5,918 bases of DNA from Bacillota bacterium. Its GTDB lineage: Bacteria; Bacillota; Clostridia; Oscillospirales; CAG-272. Positions within the stretch are counted from its first letter, which is position 1, and every line of letters begins with the position of its first letter. The stretch lies in the NCBI GenBank assembly GCA_021199825.1, contig JAJQHI010000245.1, forward strand, positions 1 to 5,918, written 5' to 3'. Shown here piece after piece: positions 1-5,918 of the stretch. Both the position numbers and the translations under genes were made by a program. The notes beneath the pieces are model-generated. The model did no database searches. It worked only from the letters and a program-made list of their open reading frames with translations, and was not told the DNA's origin.

Positions 1-763
1 TCCTGAAGCTGTACATATCCGAATATCCTACGGCTGCCGCAGCCTCCTCAAGGCTTTTGCCGTCCCTGATTAGCTCCGCCGCCTTGTTTCTCTGTGATTC
101 ACGCTTCATCTCTGAAAAGGTCTTGCCGTACTGCTTTTTCAAAAAGCGCTGCGTTTGGCGTGAGCTCAATCCTAAAAGTCCCGAAAGCTCCTCAAGCGTT
201 ATTGTGGCGTAATCCTGCAAAAAGCAGGCGTCGATAATGATGTTTCTCTTGTCGTCGAGAGTTGAGCGGCTCATTTCCGCGCTCGGCGCGTGACCCGTAT
301 AGCCTCTTACAAGAACGACGAGAATCGACGAGATGAGATTTTTGACGTTGTTCTGAAAGCCTATCTTCCGTTCGCGGGATTCGAGTGAGAGCTTCTCGAA
401 AAGCGCTTCGCATTCGCCGCCGTCGGTGCCTATCCAGAAGCGGTTCTGCAAAAGCGCAGCGGACGCCTCGCTGTCCGTGCTTCCCTTTGGACGGTGCACC
501 TCAAATCCGAGGCAGTATTCCTCCATCATCATTGTGCTGTCTGTCAGCTGCTCATGAACGATGTCGGGTCCCGTCATGTAAAGCGAGCCCTTTTCAAGCG
601 GATATCTGTCCTTGGAGTCGATTATGAGCGTACCCCTGCCGCCGCACACAAGATGCGCCTCGAAAAAGGTTTTGCCGTGTCTGTGAAGTGAAACGGGACC
701 GTCAAAAATCCCGTATGTCACCCGTTCAACCGTGATGTGAAGGTTATCAAAGCGAAGCTTCAT
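1..763 (-). CDS. AraC/XylS-family transcriptional regulator, 3' end cut by window edge
   Basis: Read on the minus strand, an open frame of 254 codons runs from an ATG at 763 off the left edge. Residues ~20-90 look like the AraC N-terminal cupin-like ligand-binding domain: an HRH motif (27-29) with E35 and H37, then GRGTLIIDS (42-50) and a glycine turn before PDIVHEQ (66-72). Residues ~173-254 are the AraC DNA-binding domain. The first helix-turn-helix is TLEELSGLLGLSSRQTQRFLKK (from 189), followed by the family's GKTFSEMKRESQRNKAAELI stretch; the second begins at SLEEAAAAVGYSDMYSFR and is cut by the window, losing roughly 25-40 residues. Such proteins usually sense a sugar or oligosaccharide in the cytoplasm and activate nearby catabolic genes. 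It is divergent from the lipoprotein at 987, so it is the obvious candidate regulator of this locus. The start is uncertain: ATG 763 has no good ribosome binding site, while a very strong one at 806-812 suits an in-frame ACG at 796, which would add 11 residues (reading MEKTIFLGDVD). The family call is firm; the effector is unknown. Confidence 0.93.
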   Translation of the reverse strand, partial: MKLRFDNLHITVERVTYGIFDGPVSLHRHGKTFFEAHLVCGGRGTLIIDSKDRYPLEKGSLYMTGPDIVHEQLTDSTMMMEEYCLGFEVHRPKGSTDSEASAALLQNRFWIGTDGGECEALFEKLSLESRERKIGFQNNVKNLISSILVVLVRGYTGHAPSAEMSRSTLDDKRNIIIDACFLQDYATITLEELSGLLGLSSRQTQRFLKKQYGKTFSEMKRESQRNKAAELIRDGKSLEEAAAAVGYSDMYSFR

Positions 764-802
764 GTCTACGTCGCCCAAAAAAATTGTCTTTTCCGTTCCG
801 CA

Positions 803-812
803 TCACCTCCTT
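803..812 (-). promoter_or_regulatory. Very strong ribosome binding site of the regulator, misplaced for usual starts
   Basis: Read on the minus strand, AAGGAGGTGAT matches the whole 3' tail of typical 16S rRNA. An ATG overlaps its end (803-801), only 2 nt after GGAGG, but opens an out-of-frame ORF of 18 codons that stops at 747. In the regulator's frame an ACG at 796-794 lies 9 nt after GGAGG, good spacing; the next in-frame candidates, TTG 778 and ATG 763, lie 27 and 42 nt away, too far for this site. Confidence 0.8.
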
Positions 813-820
813 ACAGAATT

Positions 821-849
821 ATTGTATATAATAAACGCGATTTTTTCAA
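821..849 (-). promoter_or_regulatory. Promoter of the AraC-family regulator
   Basis: On the minus strand a -35 TTGAAA (849-844) and a -10 TACAAT (826-821) are separated by 17 bp, a good sigma-A arrangement (one mismatch in each hexamer). Initiation would be expected near 814, which puts the ribosome binding site almost at the 5' end of the mRNA and leaves a leader of about 18 nt to the ACG at 796. The site is seen directly; its activity is inferred. Confidence 0.72.
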
Positions 850-858
850 TAGGCTAAT

Positions 859-884
859 ACGACATAATTTTGCAGATATGTCGT
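859..884. promoter_or_regulatory. Inverted repeat, probable operator between the divergent promoters
   Basis: ACGACATA (859-866) and its exact reverse complement TATGTCGT (877-884) flank a 10 bp AT-rich spacer. The centre (871.5) is exactly midway between the two divergent -35 boxes (844-849 and 894-899), with 9 bp between each arm and the adjacent -35. Half-site centres lie 18 bp apart, somewhat under two helical turns. This placement fits an activator or repressor acting on both promoters. The AraC protein encoded next door is the natural candidate, although many AraC proteins bind direct repeats. Confidence 0.7.
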
Positions 885-893
885 GTTCACGGG

Positions 894-923
894 TTGACAT
901 CAGGTGAAGGGCGAATGTATAAT
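894..923 (+). promoter_or_regulatory. Full-consensus promoter of the lipoprotein gene
   Basis: TTGACA (894-899) and TATAAT (918-923) match both sigma-A hexamers completely, with an 18 bp spacer. Initiation is expected around 930, giving a leader of ~57 nt before ATG 987. A promoter this strong would be expected to be active without an activator, so control may be by repression or through the inverted repeat ending 9 bp upstream. Confidence 0.85.
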
Positions 924-938
924 TGCGGTGATGCTTTG

Positions 939-958
939 CGGGGCGTATTTGTCCCCCG
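939..958 (+). other. Small GC hairpin in the leader of the lipoprotein mRNA (weak)
   Basis: CGGGG (939-943) can pair with CCCCG (954-958) around a 10 nt loop, starting about 9 nt after the predicted transcription start. The stem is only 5 bp and has no U-tract, so it is not a terminator. It may protect the 5' end or be chance; no riboswitch class is recognised here. Confidence 0.25.
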
Positions 959-986
959 AAAATAATGCGTTATTACAGAGGTGGCA

Positions 987-2888
987 ATGCAAAAGAACGG
1001 AATGAGGATTGCAGCCGCTGTCTGTGCAGCTGTGGCGGTTATGATGCAGCTTTCATCGTGCGCGGGCGGCGGCGTTGAGAACGAAACTGACGTTGGGGAG
1101 AGCGTTGAAATGAAGGATGAGATGACAGGCGAGACTTTGGGTGAGACGACGGCGGACACTTCGGATGTTGGCGAGGCGTACACAACTTCCGCGTCGTGCT
1201 TTATGGACTGCATAGGTGAAATTCCGATTGTGGGTGAGCTTTCGGCGGATGTTTGGGGAGCGGATGAGGTAGGCGCCCGCGATCCCGAAAACGGTCTTGA
1301 GGATGACGATATGTCGGACTATTCATATTGGGACGGCGGAATCATCAAGGACGAGGAGACAGGGACGTATTATCTTTTCGCGTCAAGATGGGATCAGTCG
1401 CTTGGCTTTGACGGATGGTATCAGTCAAAAGCCGTATATGCAACAAGCGATAATCTTTACGGACCGTATGTTGACCGGGGGCTTTTGTGGGAGGATGAAA
1501 ACGAGGGCGTCGGGCACAACGTATTCCCCTTTGCAATAAGCTCATCAGACCCGCTTTACGGCGAAGGGTACAGATATGCCATAATTACGAGCGATGTCGG
1601 CACCCACAGCGAGAGCATGAACGGTGTTCTGCATATATCAAAGAGCCTTGACGGCGAGTGGGAGAGGCTATGCAAAATAACCACTTCAGGCGGGGACGGA
1701 TTCTCGCTTTCCAATATCTCGATTGTGGTGCGCGGGGACGGAACGTATGAAGCCATCAACCGCGACGGTGATATTGCGACAGCCGAAAGCCTATCCGATA
1801 CGTGGGAGGTTTACGCGAACTGCATATGGGGAGATATTGACGGCTTGCCGCTCAACACAAGCTATATCGAGGACCCTGTGATATGGTATTCTGACGGAAT
1901 ATATCACGTAGTCGCCAACAGGTGGGACACAAAGGAGGCATATTATATGACCTCCGAGAACGGGCTTGACGGCTGGGTCAGGCATTCGGACTACGCCTAC
2001 ACTCCGAGCGAGACATTCATCAAATATGAGGACGGAACGGAAAACAACTGGAGTATAATGGAGCGACCGAATGTGTATCTTGAAAACGGGAGGGTTGTGG
2101 CGATGACCTTTGCCGTTATCAACACGGAAAAGAGTGAGGACGCTGCAAATGATCAAAACGGAAGCAAGCTGATTGTCGTGCCCTTTGACGGGGACTTGCT
2201 GAGTGAGTTTGCTGAGGCAGATGTATATGTAAACGCAAACGCGCAAAGAGAGGGGATAACACCCATCGCGGACAGCGCCATTCAGTCATGGGACACCGAG
2301 TCCTCTAAAAATTACGGCGGGGACAAATATCTTCAGGTGCAGAAAAACAGCTCTCAGGGACTTTTCGGAGAGGGCGAGCGAACGGACTCATGGTATGACT
2401 GCAAGATAACGTTTTTGAAGTTTGACCTTTCGGAATATGATATATCGGAGGTCGGCGCCATAAATTCGGCGGAGCTTTCGATTATATATCTGTGTGAGGC
2501 GTCGGGAAACGCGAAAAAGGAGCAGCTTTGCGCGGCGATTGCGGACTCAGACTGGACCGAGGGCGCTGGTGTTGAGTCAGGCAAGGGCGCAAACGGAAAT
2601 TATGCGTCGGCAGGGGATCTGACATGGGAAAATCAGCCGACGATATATTATGACGCGGGTGACGCAGACTCATATGCGGCGTATTCCGAGAGGTTTAACA
2701 CGTCAGACGAAAACTCTGAGGTTATAATTGACGTGACGGATTTGCTTATACGCTATTTGGAGGAGAATCCGGGAGAGACTGTTGTGACGTTTGCGATATG
2801 TGAGACGGCAGGCAGCAGAGTTCAAATCGGCAGCCGCGAGGCGGGCGACTCATACGCGCCGAAGCTGTCCGTAAGCATTGGCGAGTGA
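987..2888 (+). CDS. Surface lipoprotein: GH43-like beta-propeller glycoside hydrolase with C-terminal DNRLRE/CBM96-like module
   Basis: This is a 633-residue protein. The start is ATG 987, 5 nt after GAGG in AGAGGTGG (977-984); the in-frame GTG at 981 lies inside that ribosome binding site and is rejected. Residues 1-24 form a signal peptide with a positive N-terminus, an Ala/Val core and lipobox LSSC, so C25 should be lipidated. An acidic Glu/Thr-rich linker follows (~30-68). Residues ~90-415 resemble five-bladed propeller hydrolases: YWDGG with D116, the strand TYYLFASRWD (127-136), GVGHN (174-178), YAIITSD, IEDPVIW with E295/D296, and SIMERPNV with E359. D116, D296 and E359 are candidate acidic active-site residues, by position and by inference only. 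Residues ~427-631 resemble DNRLRE/CBM96 modules (IADSAIQSWDTESSKNYGGD, ITFLKFDLS, DSDWTEGAG, LTWENQP, IIDVTDLLIRYL, GSREAGDSYAPKLSV), which bind acidic or other polysaccharides. It probably acts at the cell surface. It is transcribed alone between its own promoter and terminator. The exact GH family is unsure (GH43-like or a GH117-type relative). Confidence 0.88.
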   Translation: MQKNGMRIAAAVCAAVAVMMQLSSCAGGGVENETDVGESVEMKDEMTGETLGETTADTSDVGEAYTTSASCFMDCIGEIPIVGELSADVWGADEVGARDPENGLEDDDMSDYSYWDGGIIKDEETGTYYLFASRWDQSLGFDGWYQSKAVYATSDNLYGPYVDRGLLWEDENEGVGHNVFPFAISSSDPLYGEGYRYAIITSDVGTHSESMNGVLHISKSLDGEWERLCKITTSGGDGFSLSNISIVVRGDGTYEAINRDGDIATAESLSDTWEVYANCIWGDIDGLPLNTSYIEDPVIWYSDGIYHVVANRWDTKEAYYMTSENGLDGWVRHSDYAYTPSETFIKYEDGTENNWSIMERPNVYLENGRVVAMTFAVINTEKSEDAANDQNGSKLIVVPFDGDLLSEFAEADVYVNANAQREGITPIADSAIQSWDTESSKNYGGDKYLQVQKNSSQGLFGEGERTDSWYDCKITFLKFDLSEYDISEVGAINSAELSIIYLCEASGNAKKEQLCAAIADSDWTEGAGVESGKGANGNYASAGDLTWENQPTIYYDAGDADSYAAYSERFNTSDENSEVIIDVTDLLIRYLEENPGETVVTFAICETAGSRVQIGSREAGDSYAPKLSVSIGE

Positions 2889-2899
2889 TTAAAATACGG

Positions 2900-2938
2900 G
2901 GGACAGCGGCAGCCTTTGCTGCCGCTGTCCCTTTTTTT
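2900..2938 (+). terminator. Strong intrinsic terminator after the lipoprotein gene
   Basis: GGGACAGCGGCAGC (2900-2913) pairs perfectly over 14 bp with GCTGCCGCTGTCCC (2918-2931) around a CTTT loop, followed directly by seven T residues (2932-2938). It begins 11 nt after the stop codon. The AAAA at 2891-2894 gives only a weak U-tract on the other strand, so the direction is mainly rightward. Confidence 0.95.
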
Positions 2939-2947
2939 CGATTGCGG

Positions 2948-2976
2948 TTGAATTTCGTCTGAATGTATGGTATATT
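2948..2976 (+). promoter_or_regulatory. Promoter of the heparinase-like lyase gene
   Basis: TTGAAT (2948-2953) and TATATT (2971-2976) are spaced by 17 bp, with TGG just before the -10 (2968-2970) giving an extended -10 element. Initiation is expected near 2983, leaving a leader of about 33 nt. The site lies 10 nt after the terminator's T-run, so the lyase is likely a separate transcription unit. The inverted repeat found upstream at 859-884 is not repeated here. Confidence 0.7.
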
Positions 2977-3002
2977 GTTTTTAATTTGAATCCCACGACA
3001 GC

Positions 3003-3010
3003 GAGAGGAG
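3003..3010 (+). promoter_or_regulatory. Ribosome binding site of the lyase gene
   Basis: GAGAGGAG ends 5 nt before ATG 3016, which fixes that start. There is no competing in-frame start with a comparable site nearby. Confidence 0.85.
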
Positions 3011-3015
3011 ATAAG

Positions 3016-5918
3016 ATGAACGTTATTGATATATTTGATTTATGGGAGAGGGATGATGACACGGCGCACGGCTCTGTGACCTTCTCATATCCCGTCGGGG
3101 AGGGGGCTGTTGGAAGATATCCTTACGGATTTGACACGAAAAACGACATCGCACTTGACGCGATGGAAATGTACGGTCTGTCCCTGTCCTTTATCTCGGC
3201 ACGTGAGCGCACGTGCTTTTCGGTCACGGCGGGCTTTTATGACGGCGGTGCGCTTACAAAGGAGATTGATGCTCTGGGCACGGGGGAGCATTTGATTGAT
3301 GTGGCATTTTGCGATTTCCCGCAGCCGACCTCAAAAGAAAACGTATGGCGCGAGCTGTCGCGAATTGAAATTGTCGGCGATATAAAGCTCACGGGTGCGA
3401 AAATCAAAAAAGGGCGCGTTATTTCCGTCAGCGCTCCCGTTCGCGGAAAAGCCGCGGCGGCAGGGAAATGCGTAATATACGGCGTGACAGTCGGCAACTG
3501 CACGGGGCGCGGGATTATTGTGTCCGTTTCCTCCGTGATTGAAGGTTGGGAGTCGTTTCCCGCCGCGCTCTCGGAAGAAAAGCTCATCATACCCGCATAT
3601 GGGGACGCGAGCCTTGAGTTAAAGGTATCGGTGCCGGAGGGTGTGCCAGCGGGAGGACATGAGGACACAACACTGAAATTTACGCCTGACGGGGACAGCG
3701 CCGGGAGCGAGACGGTTACATTTTCGACGCTTTGCGAAATTCCGCACCCGTTTATATATCACACCGCCGATGGGTGGCGTGAAACCGCGCGCAAGATAGC
3801 CGAAAACGATAAATTCAGCTGCGAATACGATAGATACAAAAGTCTTGCGGACGAATGGACTGTGCCGTGCGAGCTTCCGCTTCATGAGCGGGGATATTGC
3901 TTTGACACGAGGGAGGAGGAGCGCGTAATGTCGTGCGCGTACCTTTATTCGCTGACGGGAGAGGTCAGATATGCCGAGAAAATCGCGGAGTTTTTCAGAA
4001 ATTTCACAAATCCCGCGGACGGCTATCCCGTAAAAAAGCGAGGGTGCAGTCAGGCGTATGTGCAGGAGGGGCATTTCATTCAGCATTTGGCGCTCGCATA
4101 TGACATGATTTTGCCCTCCGGTGTGATGCCGCCGGACGAAAAGCGCGCGCTTGAGGAGTGCTTCCGACTGTATATGGACATACTTGACGGGCACATAAGG
4201 TGCGGGCATATATCAAACTGGATAATTTCCGAGGTGACTGGTGCCGTATACTGCGCCATGGTTATGGGCGACTTTGAACGCGTTATGCGCTTTGTATATG
4301 GGAACGGTGGGGTGCTCTTTCAGCTGCGGCATGGGCTTTTTCCTGACGGGTGGTGGTATGAATGCTCTGTCAGCTACAACACATGGGTGTCGTCTATGAT
4401 GATTCACACCGCCCGCGCGCTGCTCCCTTACGGGATAGATATTCTTCATGAGCGCTTCCCCGTCACATACGGGCGCGAGGTCACGGCTGCTGTGCCGAAC
4501 GAGGAAAAGGCGATAAATCACGGGATGTACAACGAGCGCTGGGGAGGCTTTTCGAAAAATTACGTCACCATAAAGGACATATTTGATGCGCCGATTCGCT
4601 TTCTTGATTATAGGGGTGTGCTTTTCGGGATAAATGACTCCGCCGAAAACCGCTTGGGGGTCGCGCATTTCGGTTCAACGTATGATTTGGCGTACACCTA
4701 TTACCGCGATCCGTCGTATATAAACGTCATAAAGCTGCTTGAGGAAAATGGGCATCCCGACCCGATTTTCGGTCATGCCGTACTTCCCGAAGCGTCTGAT
4801 GAATATTCCCATGGCGCGTATTCGAACAATATAGGCGTCGCTATGGTGCGGGGCGGCGGGAAAGATGAGCGTGAGCGGATACAGGCGGTTCTGCGCTACG
4901 GCTCGCATGGATTCGCTCACGGGCATTTTGACCGCACAGAGCTGCTCTCACTCATGAGGTACGGGCGCAGCTTTTATAATCCCGAACACGTCTGGTGGGG
5001 ATACCGCCACTTCATGTATAAATTCTACGTTCAGACATCGGGAACGAAGAATATGGTTGTGGTCGATGAGAAAATGCAGTACCCGTCCGACTCAAAGCTT
5101 TCGCTTTTTTACACAGGTGAGAGCTTTTCCGCGTGTGCCGTTACGACGACAGCAAAATGGAGCTATCCCCCTTTCGGCGGGATGATATATGACGACAAGG
5201 AGGGCGAAACGCTCCGTGAGCGCGCCGAATTCAACGCCTGCGGACTCGATTCATATGACGCGGCGCCCTATGGTGAGCTGACTGAGTTCACCGAACCGAT
5301 TAAAACGACGCGGCTTTTGGCGGTTCTCGATGACGCTGTGGTGATATTTGATTCGCTTTCGGGCACGTCTGAGCACAAATACGAAAGCCTTTTGCAGATG
5401 AAGGGCTTTTCGGGAATTTGTTCGGCGGGCGATGATGGGCAGGTCGAATATATCGGACACGACGCGCAAAAGTCAACGAACATGAAATCTGACGCGCAGT
5501 TTGTCACGGATGTTCACAGGTACTGCGTGACAGGAACGAGCAGAGCGAGCTTTATAATGGAATTTGGCAGGGGAACCGACATGAGAGGAACGCGGTCAGC
5601 GTATTCCGAGGATGGAGCGCTCAAGATGGATGTTTACACCGCCTATCCGCGAAAAACTTATCAGTGTCACGGGCTTGTGGCGGAGGATCACGGGATAAAA
5701 ATCCCCTATACCGCGAAGGTTTACGCGGACGGGAGATGCTTATACTCCGTCTCTGACAACGCATGGATATTGGGGGCGAGCAGAATTGATGTGTCGTTTG
5801 AGCCTGCGGCGTCTGTTGAGATGAGAATATTCTGCGGACCGATATATAATGAGCAGCGATATGCGGGGGTGAGCCGTCAGGGACTCTTCTTCGGCGGCGG
5901 TGTGGTTGAATATGAAAA
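3016..5918 (+). CDS. Heparinase II/III-like polysaccharide lyase, probably cytoplasmic, 3' end cut by window edge
   Basis: The frame is open from ATG 3016 to the right edge: 967 codons with no stop. The N-terminus (MNVIDIFDLWERDDD) is acidic and lacks a signal peptide, and roughly 20 cysteines are scattered through the protein; both point to the cytoplasm. Residues ~1-245 are beta-rich and not assigned to a known domain. Residues ~250-500 look like the (alpha/alpha)-toroid of heparinase/alginate-lyase-type enzymes: helices with YLYSLTGEVRYAEK, then GHISNWIISE (397-406) and DGWWYECSVSYNTW (444-457). N401 and Y454 are candidates for the charge-neutralising residue and the catalytic Tyr, 53 apart, much as in characterised members of this fold. 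Residues ~545 onward carry the heparinase II/III C-terminal beta-sandwich signature SHGFAHGHFD (630-639), then a FYVQTSGTKNMVVVDEKMQ stretch, with H635, H637 and D639 likely structural, metal-binding or catalytic. Such enzymes cleave uronic-acid-containing glycans by beta-elimination. The substrate is unknown; the protein is longer than most relatives (~600-800 residues). Confidence 0.87.
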   Translation, partial: MNVIDIFDLWERDDDTAHGSVTFSYPVGEGAVGRYPYGFDTKNDIALDAMEMYGLSLSFISARERTCFSVTAGFYDGGALTKEIDALGTGEHLIDVAFCDFPQPTSKENVWRELSRIEIVGDIKLTGAKIKKGRVISVSAPVRGKAAAAGKCVIYGVTVGNCTGRGIIVSVSSVIEGWESFPAALSEEKLIIPAYGDASLELKVSVPEGVPAGGHEDTTLKFTPDGDSAGSETVTFSTLCEIPHPFIYHTADGWRETARKIAENDKFSCEYDRYKSLADEWTVPCELPLHERGYCFDTREEERVMSCAYLYSLTGEVRYAEKIAEFFRNFTNPADGYPVKKRGCSQAYVQEGHFIQHLALAYDMILPSGVMPPDEKRALEECFRLYMDILDGHIRCGHISNWIISEVTGAVYCAMVMGDFERVMRFVYGNGGVLFQLRHGLFPDGWWYECSVSYNTWVSSMMIHTARALLPYGIDILHERFPVTYGREVTAAVPNEEKAINHGMYNERWGGFSKNYVTIKDIFDAPIRFLDYRGVLFGINDSAENRLGVAHFGSTYDLAYTYYRDPSYINVIKLLEENGHPDPIFGHAVLPEASDEYSHGAYSNNIGVAMVRGGGKDERERIQAVLRYGSHGFAHGHFDRTELLSLMRYGRSFYNPEHVWWGYRHFMYKFYVQTSGTKNMVVVDEKMQYPSDSKLSLFYTGESFSACAVTTTAKWSYPPFGGMIYDDKEGETLRERAEFNACGLDSYDAAPYGELTEFTEPIKTTRLLAVLDDAVVIFDSLSGTSEHKYESLLQMKGFSGICSAGDDGQVEYIGHDAQKSTNMKSDAQFVTDVHRYCVTGTSRASFIMEFGRGTDMRGTRSAYSEDGALKMDVYTAYPRKTYQCHGLVAEDHGIKIPYTAKVYADGRCLYSVSDNAWILGASRIDVSFEPAASVEMRIFCGPIYNEQRYAGVSRQGLFFGGGVVEYE

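Noticed and set aside
385..691. Plus-strand open frames opposite the regulator
   Set aside because: They are antisense to the AraC cupin and linker coding region and encode low-complexity, unrecognisable sequence.
981..986. GTG at 981 as start of the lipoprotein gene
   Set aside because: It lies within the ribosome binding site AGAGGTGG; ATG 987 has correct spacing and gives a normal signal peptide.
811..986. Riboswitch or small RNA in the divergent intergenic region
   Set aside because: The sequence is accounted for by promoters, the inverted repeat and a short leader; only a 5 bp hairpin was found and no conserved riboswitch core.
1309..1316. ATATGTCG inside the lipoprotein gene, similar to an operator arm
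   Set aside because: A single short match within coding sequence with no inverted partner nearby.
1791..2246. Minus-strand open frame of 151 codons opposite the lipoprotein
   Set aside because: Shadow of a well-supported plus-strand gene; no ribosome binding site or recognisable domain.
2995..3000. ACGACA resembling a half-site of the operator, in the lyase leader
   Set aside because: Only six of eight bases match, there is no partner arm, and it lies downstream of the predicted transcription start; chance is likely.
3237..4926. A series of minus-strand open frames (143, 196, 151 and 83 codons) opposite the lyase
   Set aside because: The plus strand is continuously coding here with conserved lyase motifs; the antisense frames show no family features.

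Overview
This window looks like part of a carbohydrate-utilisation locus from a Gram-positive, probably gut-associated, Clostridia-type bacterium. That placement is an inference. It rests on strong AGGAGG-type ribosome binding sites, sigma-A-like promoters, a lipobox signal peptide, mixed codon use with frequent ATA and AGG, and an AraC regulator beside polysaccharide-degrading enzymes. No rRNA, tRNA, mobile element, CRISPR array or phage gene was seen.

Layout: (1) Positions 1-763 on the minus strand hold most of an AraC/XylS-type regulator with an N-terminal sugar-sensing cupin-like domain. Its last ~25-40 residues lie beyond the left edge. (2) Positions 804-986 are a compact divergent control region: a minus-strand promoter for the regulator, a perfect 8+8 bp inverted repeat exactly midway between the two -35 boxes, and a full-consensus promoter (TTGACA, 18 bp, TATAAT) facing right. 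(3) Positions 987-2888 encode a 633-residue surface lipoprotein: lipobox, acidic linker, a five-bladed beta-propeller glycoside-hydrolase-like domain (GH43-like), then a C-terminal DNRLRE/CBM96-like carbohydrate-binding module. (4) A strong intrinsic terminator (2900-2938) ends that transcript, and a second promoter (2948-2976) starts the next. (5) From 3016 to beyond the right edge runs a large heparinase II/III-like polysaccharide lyase, at least 967 residues, with no signal peptide and many cysteines, so probably cytoplasmic.

Working model (inference): the lipoprotein binds and trims an acidic polysaccharide or oligosaccharide at the cell surface, a transporter outside the window imports fragments, the cytoplasmic lyase cleaves them, and the AraC protein senses a product and controls expression through the central operator. 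The substrate cannot be fixed from sequence alone; uronic-acid-containing glycans are the most likely class given the lyase fold. The most notable points are the exact symmetry of the divergent control region and the regulator's start: its near-perfect ribosome binding site is correctly spaced for an ACG codon, not for any usual in-frame start.
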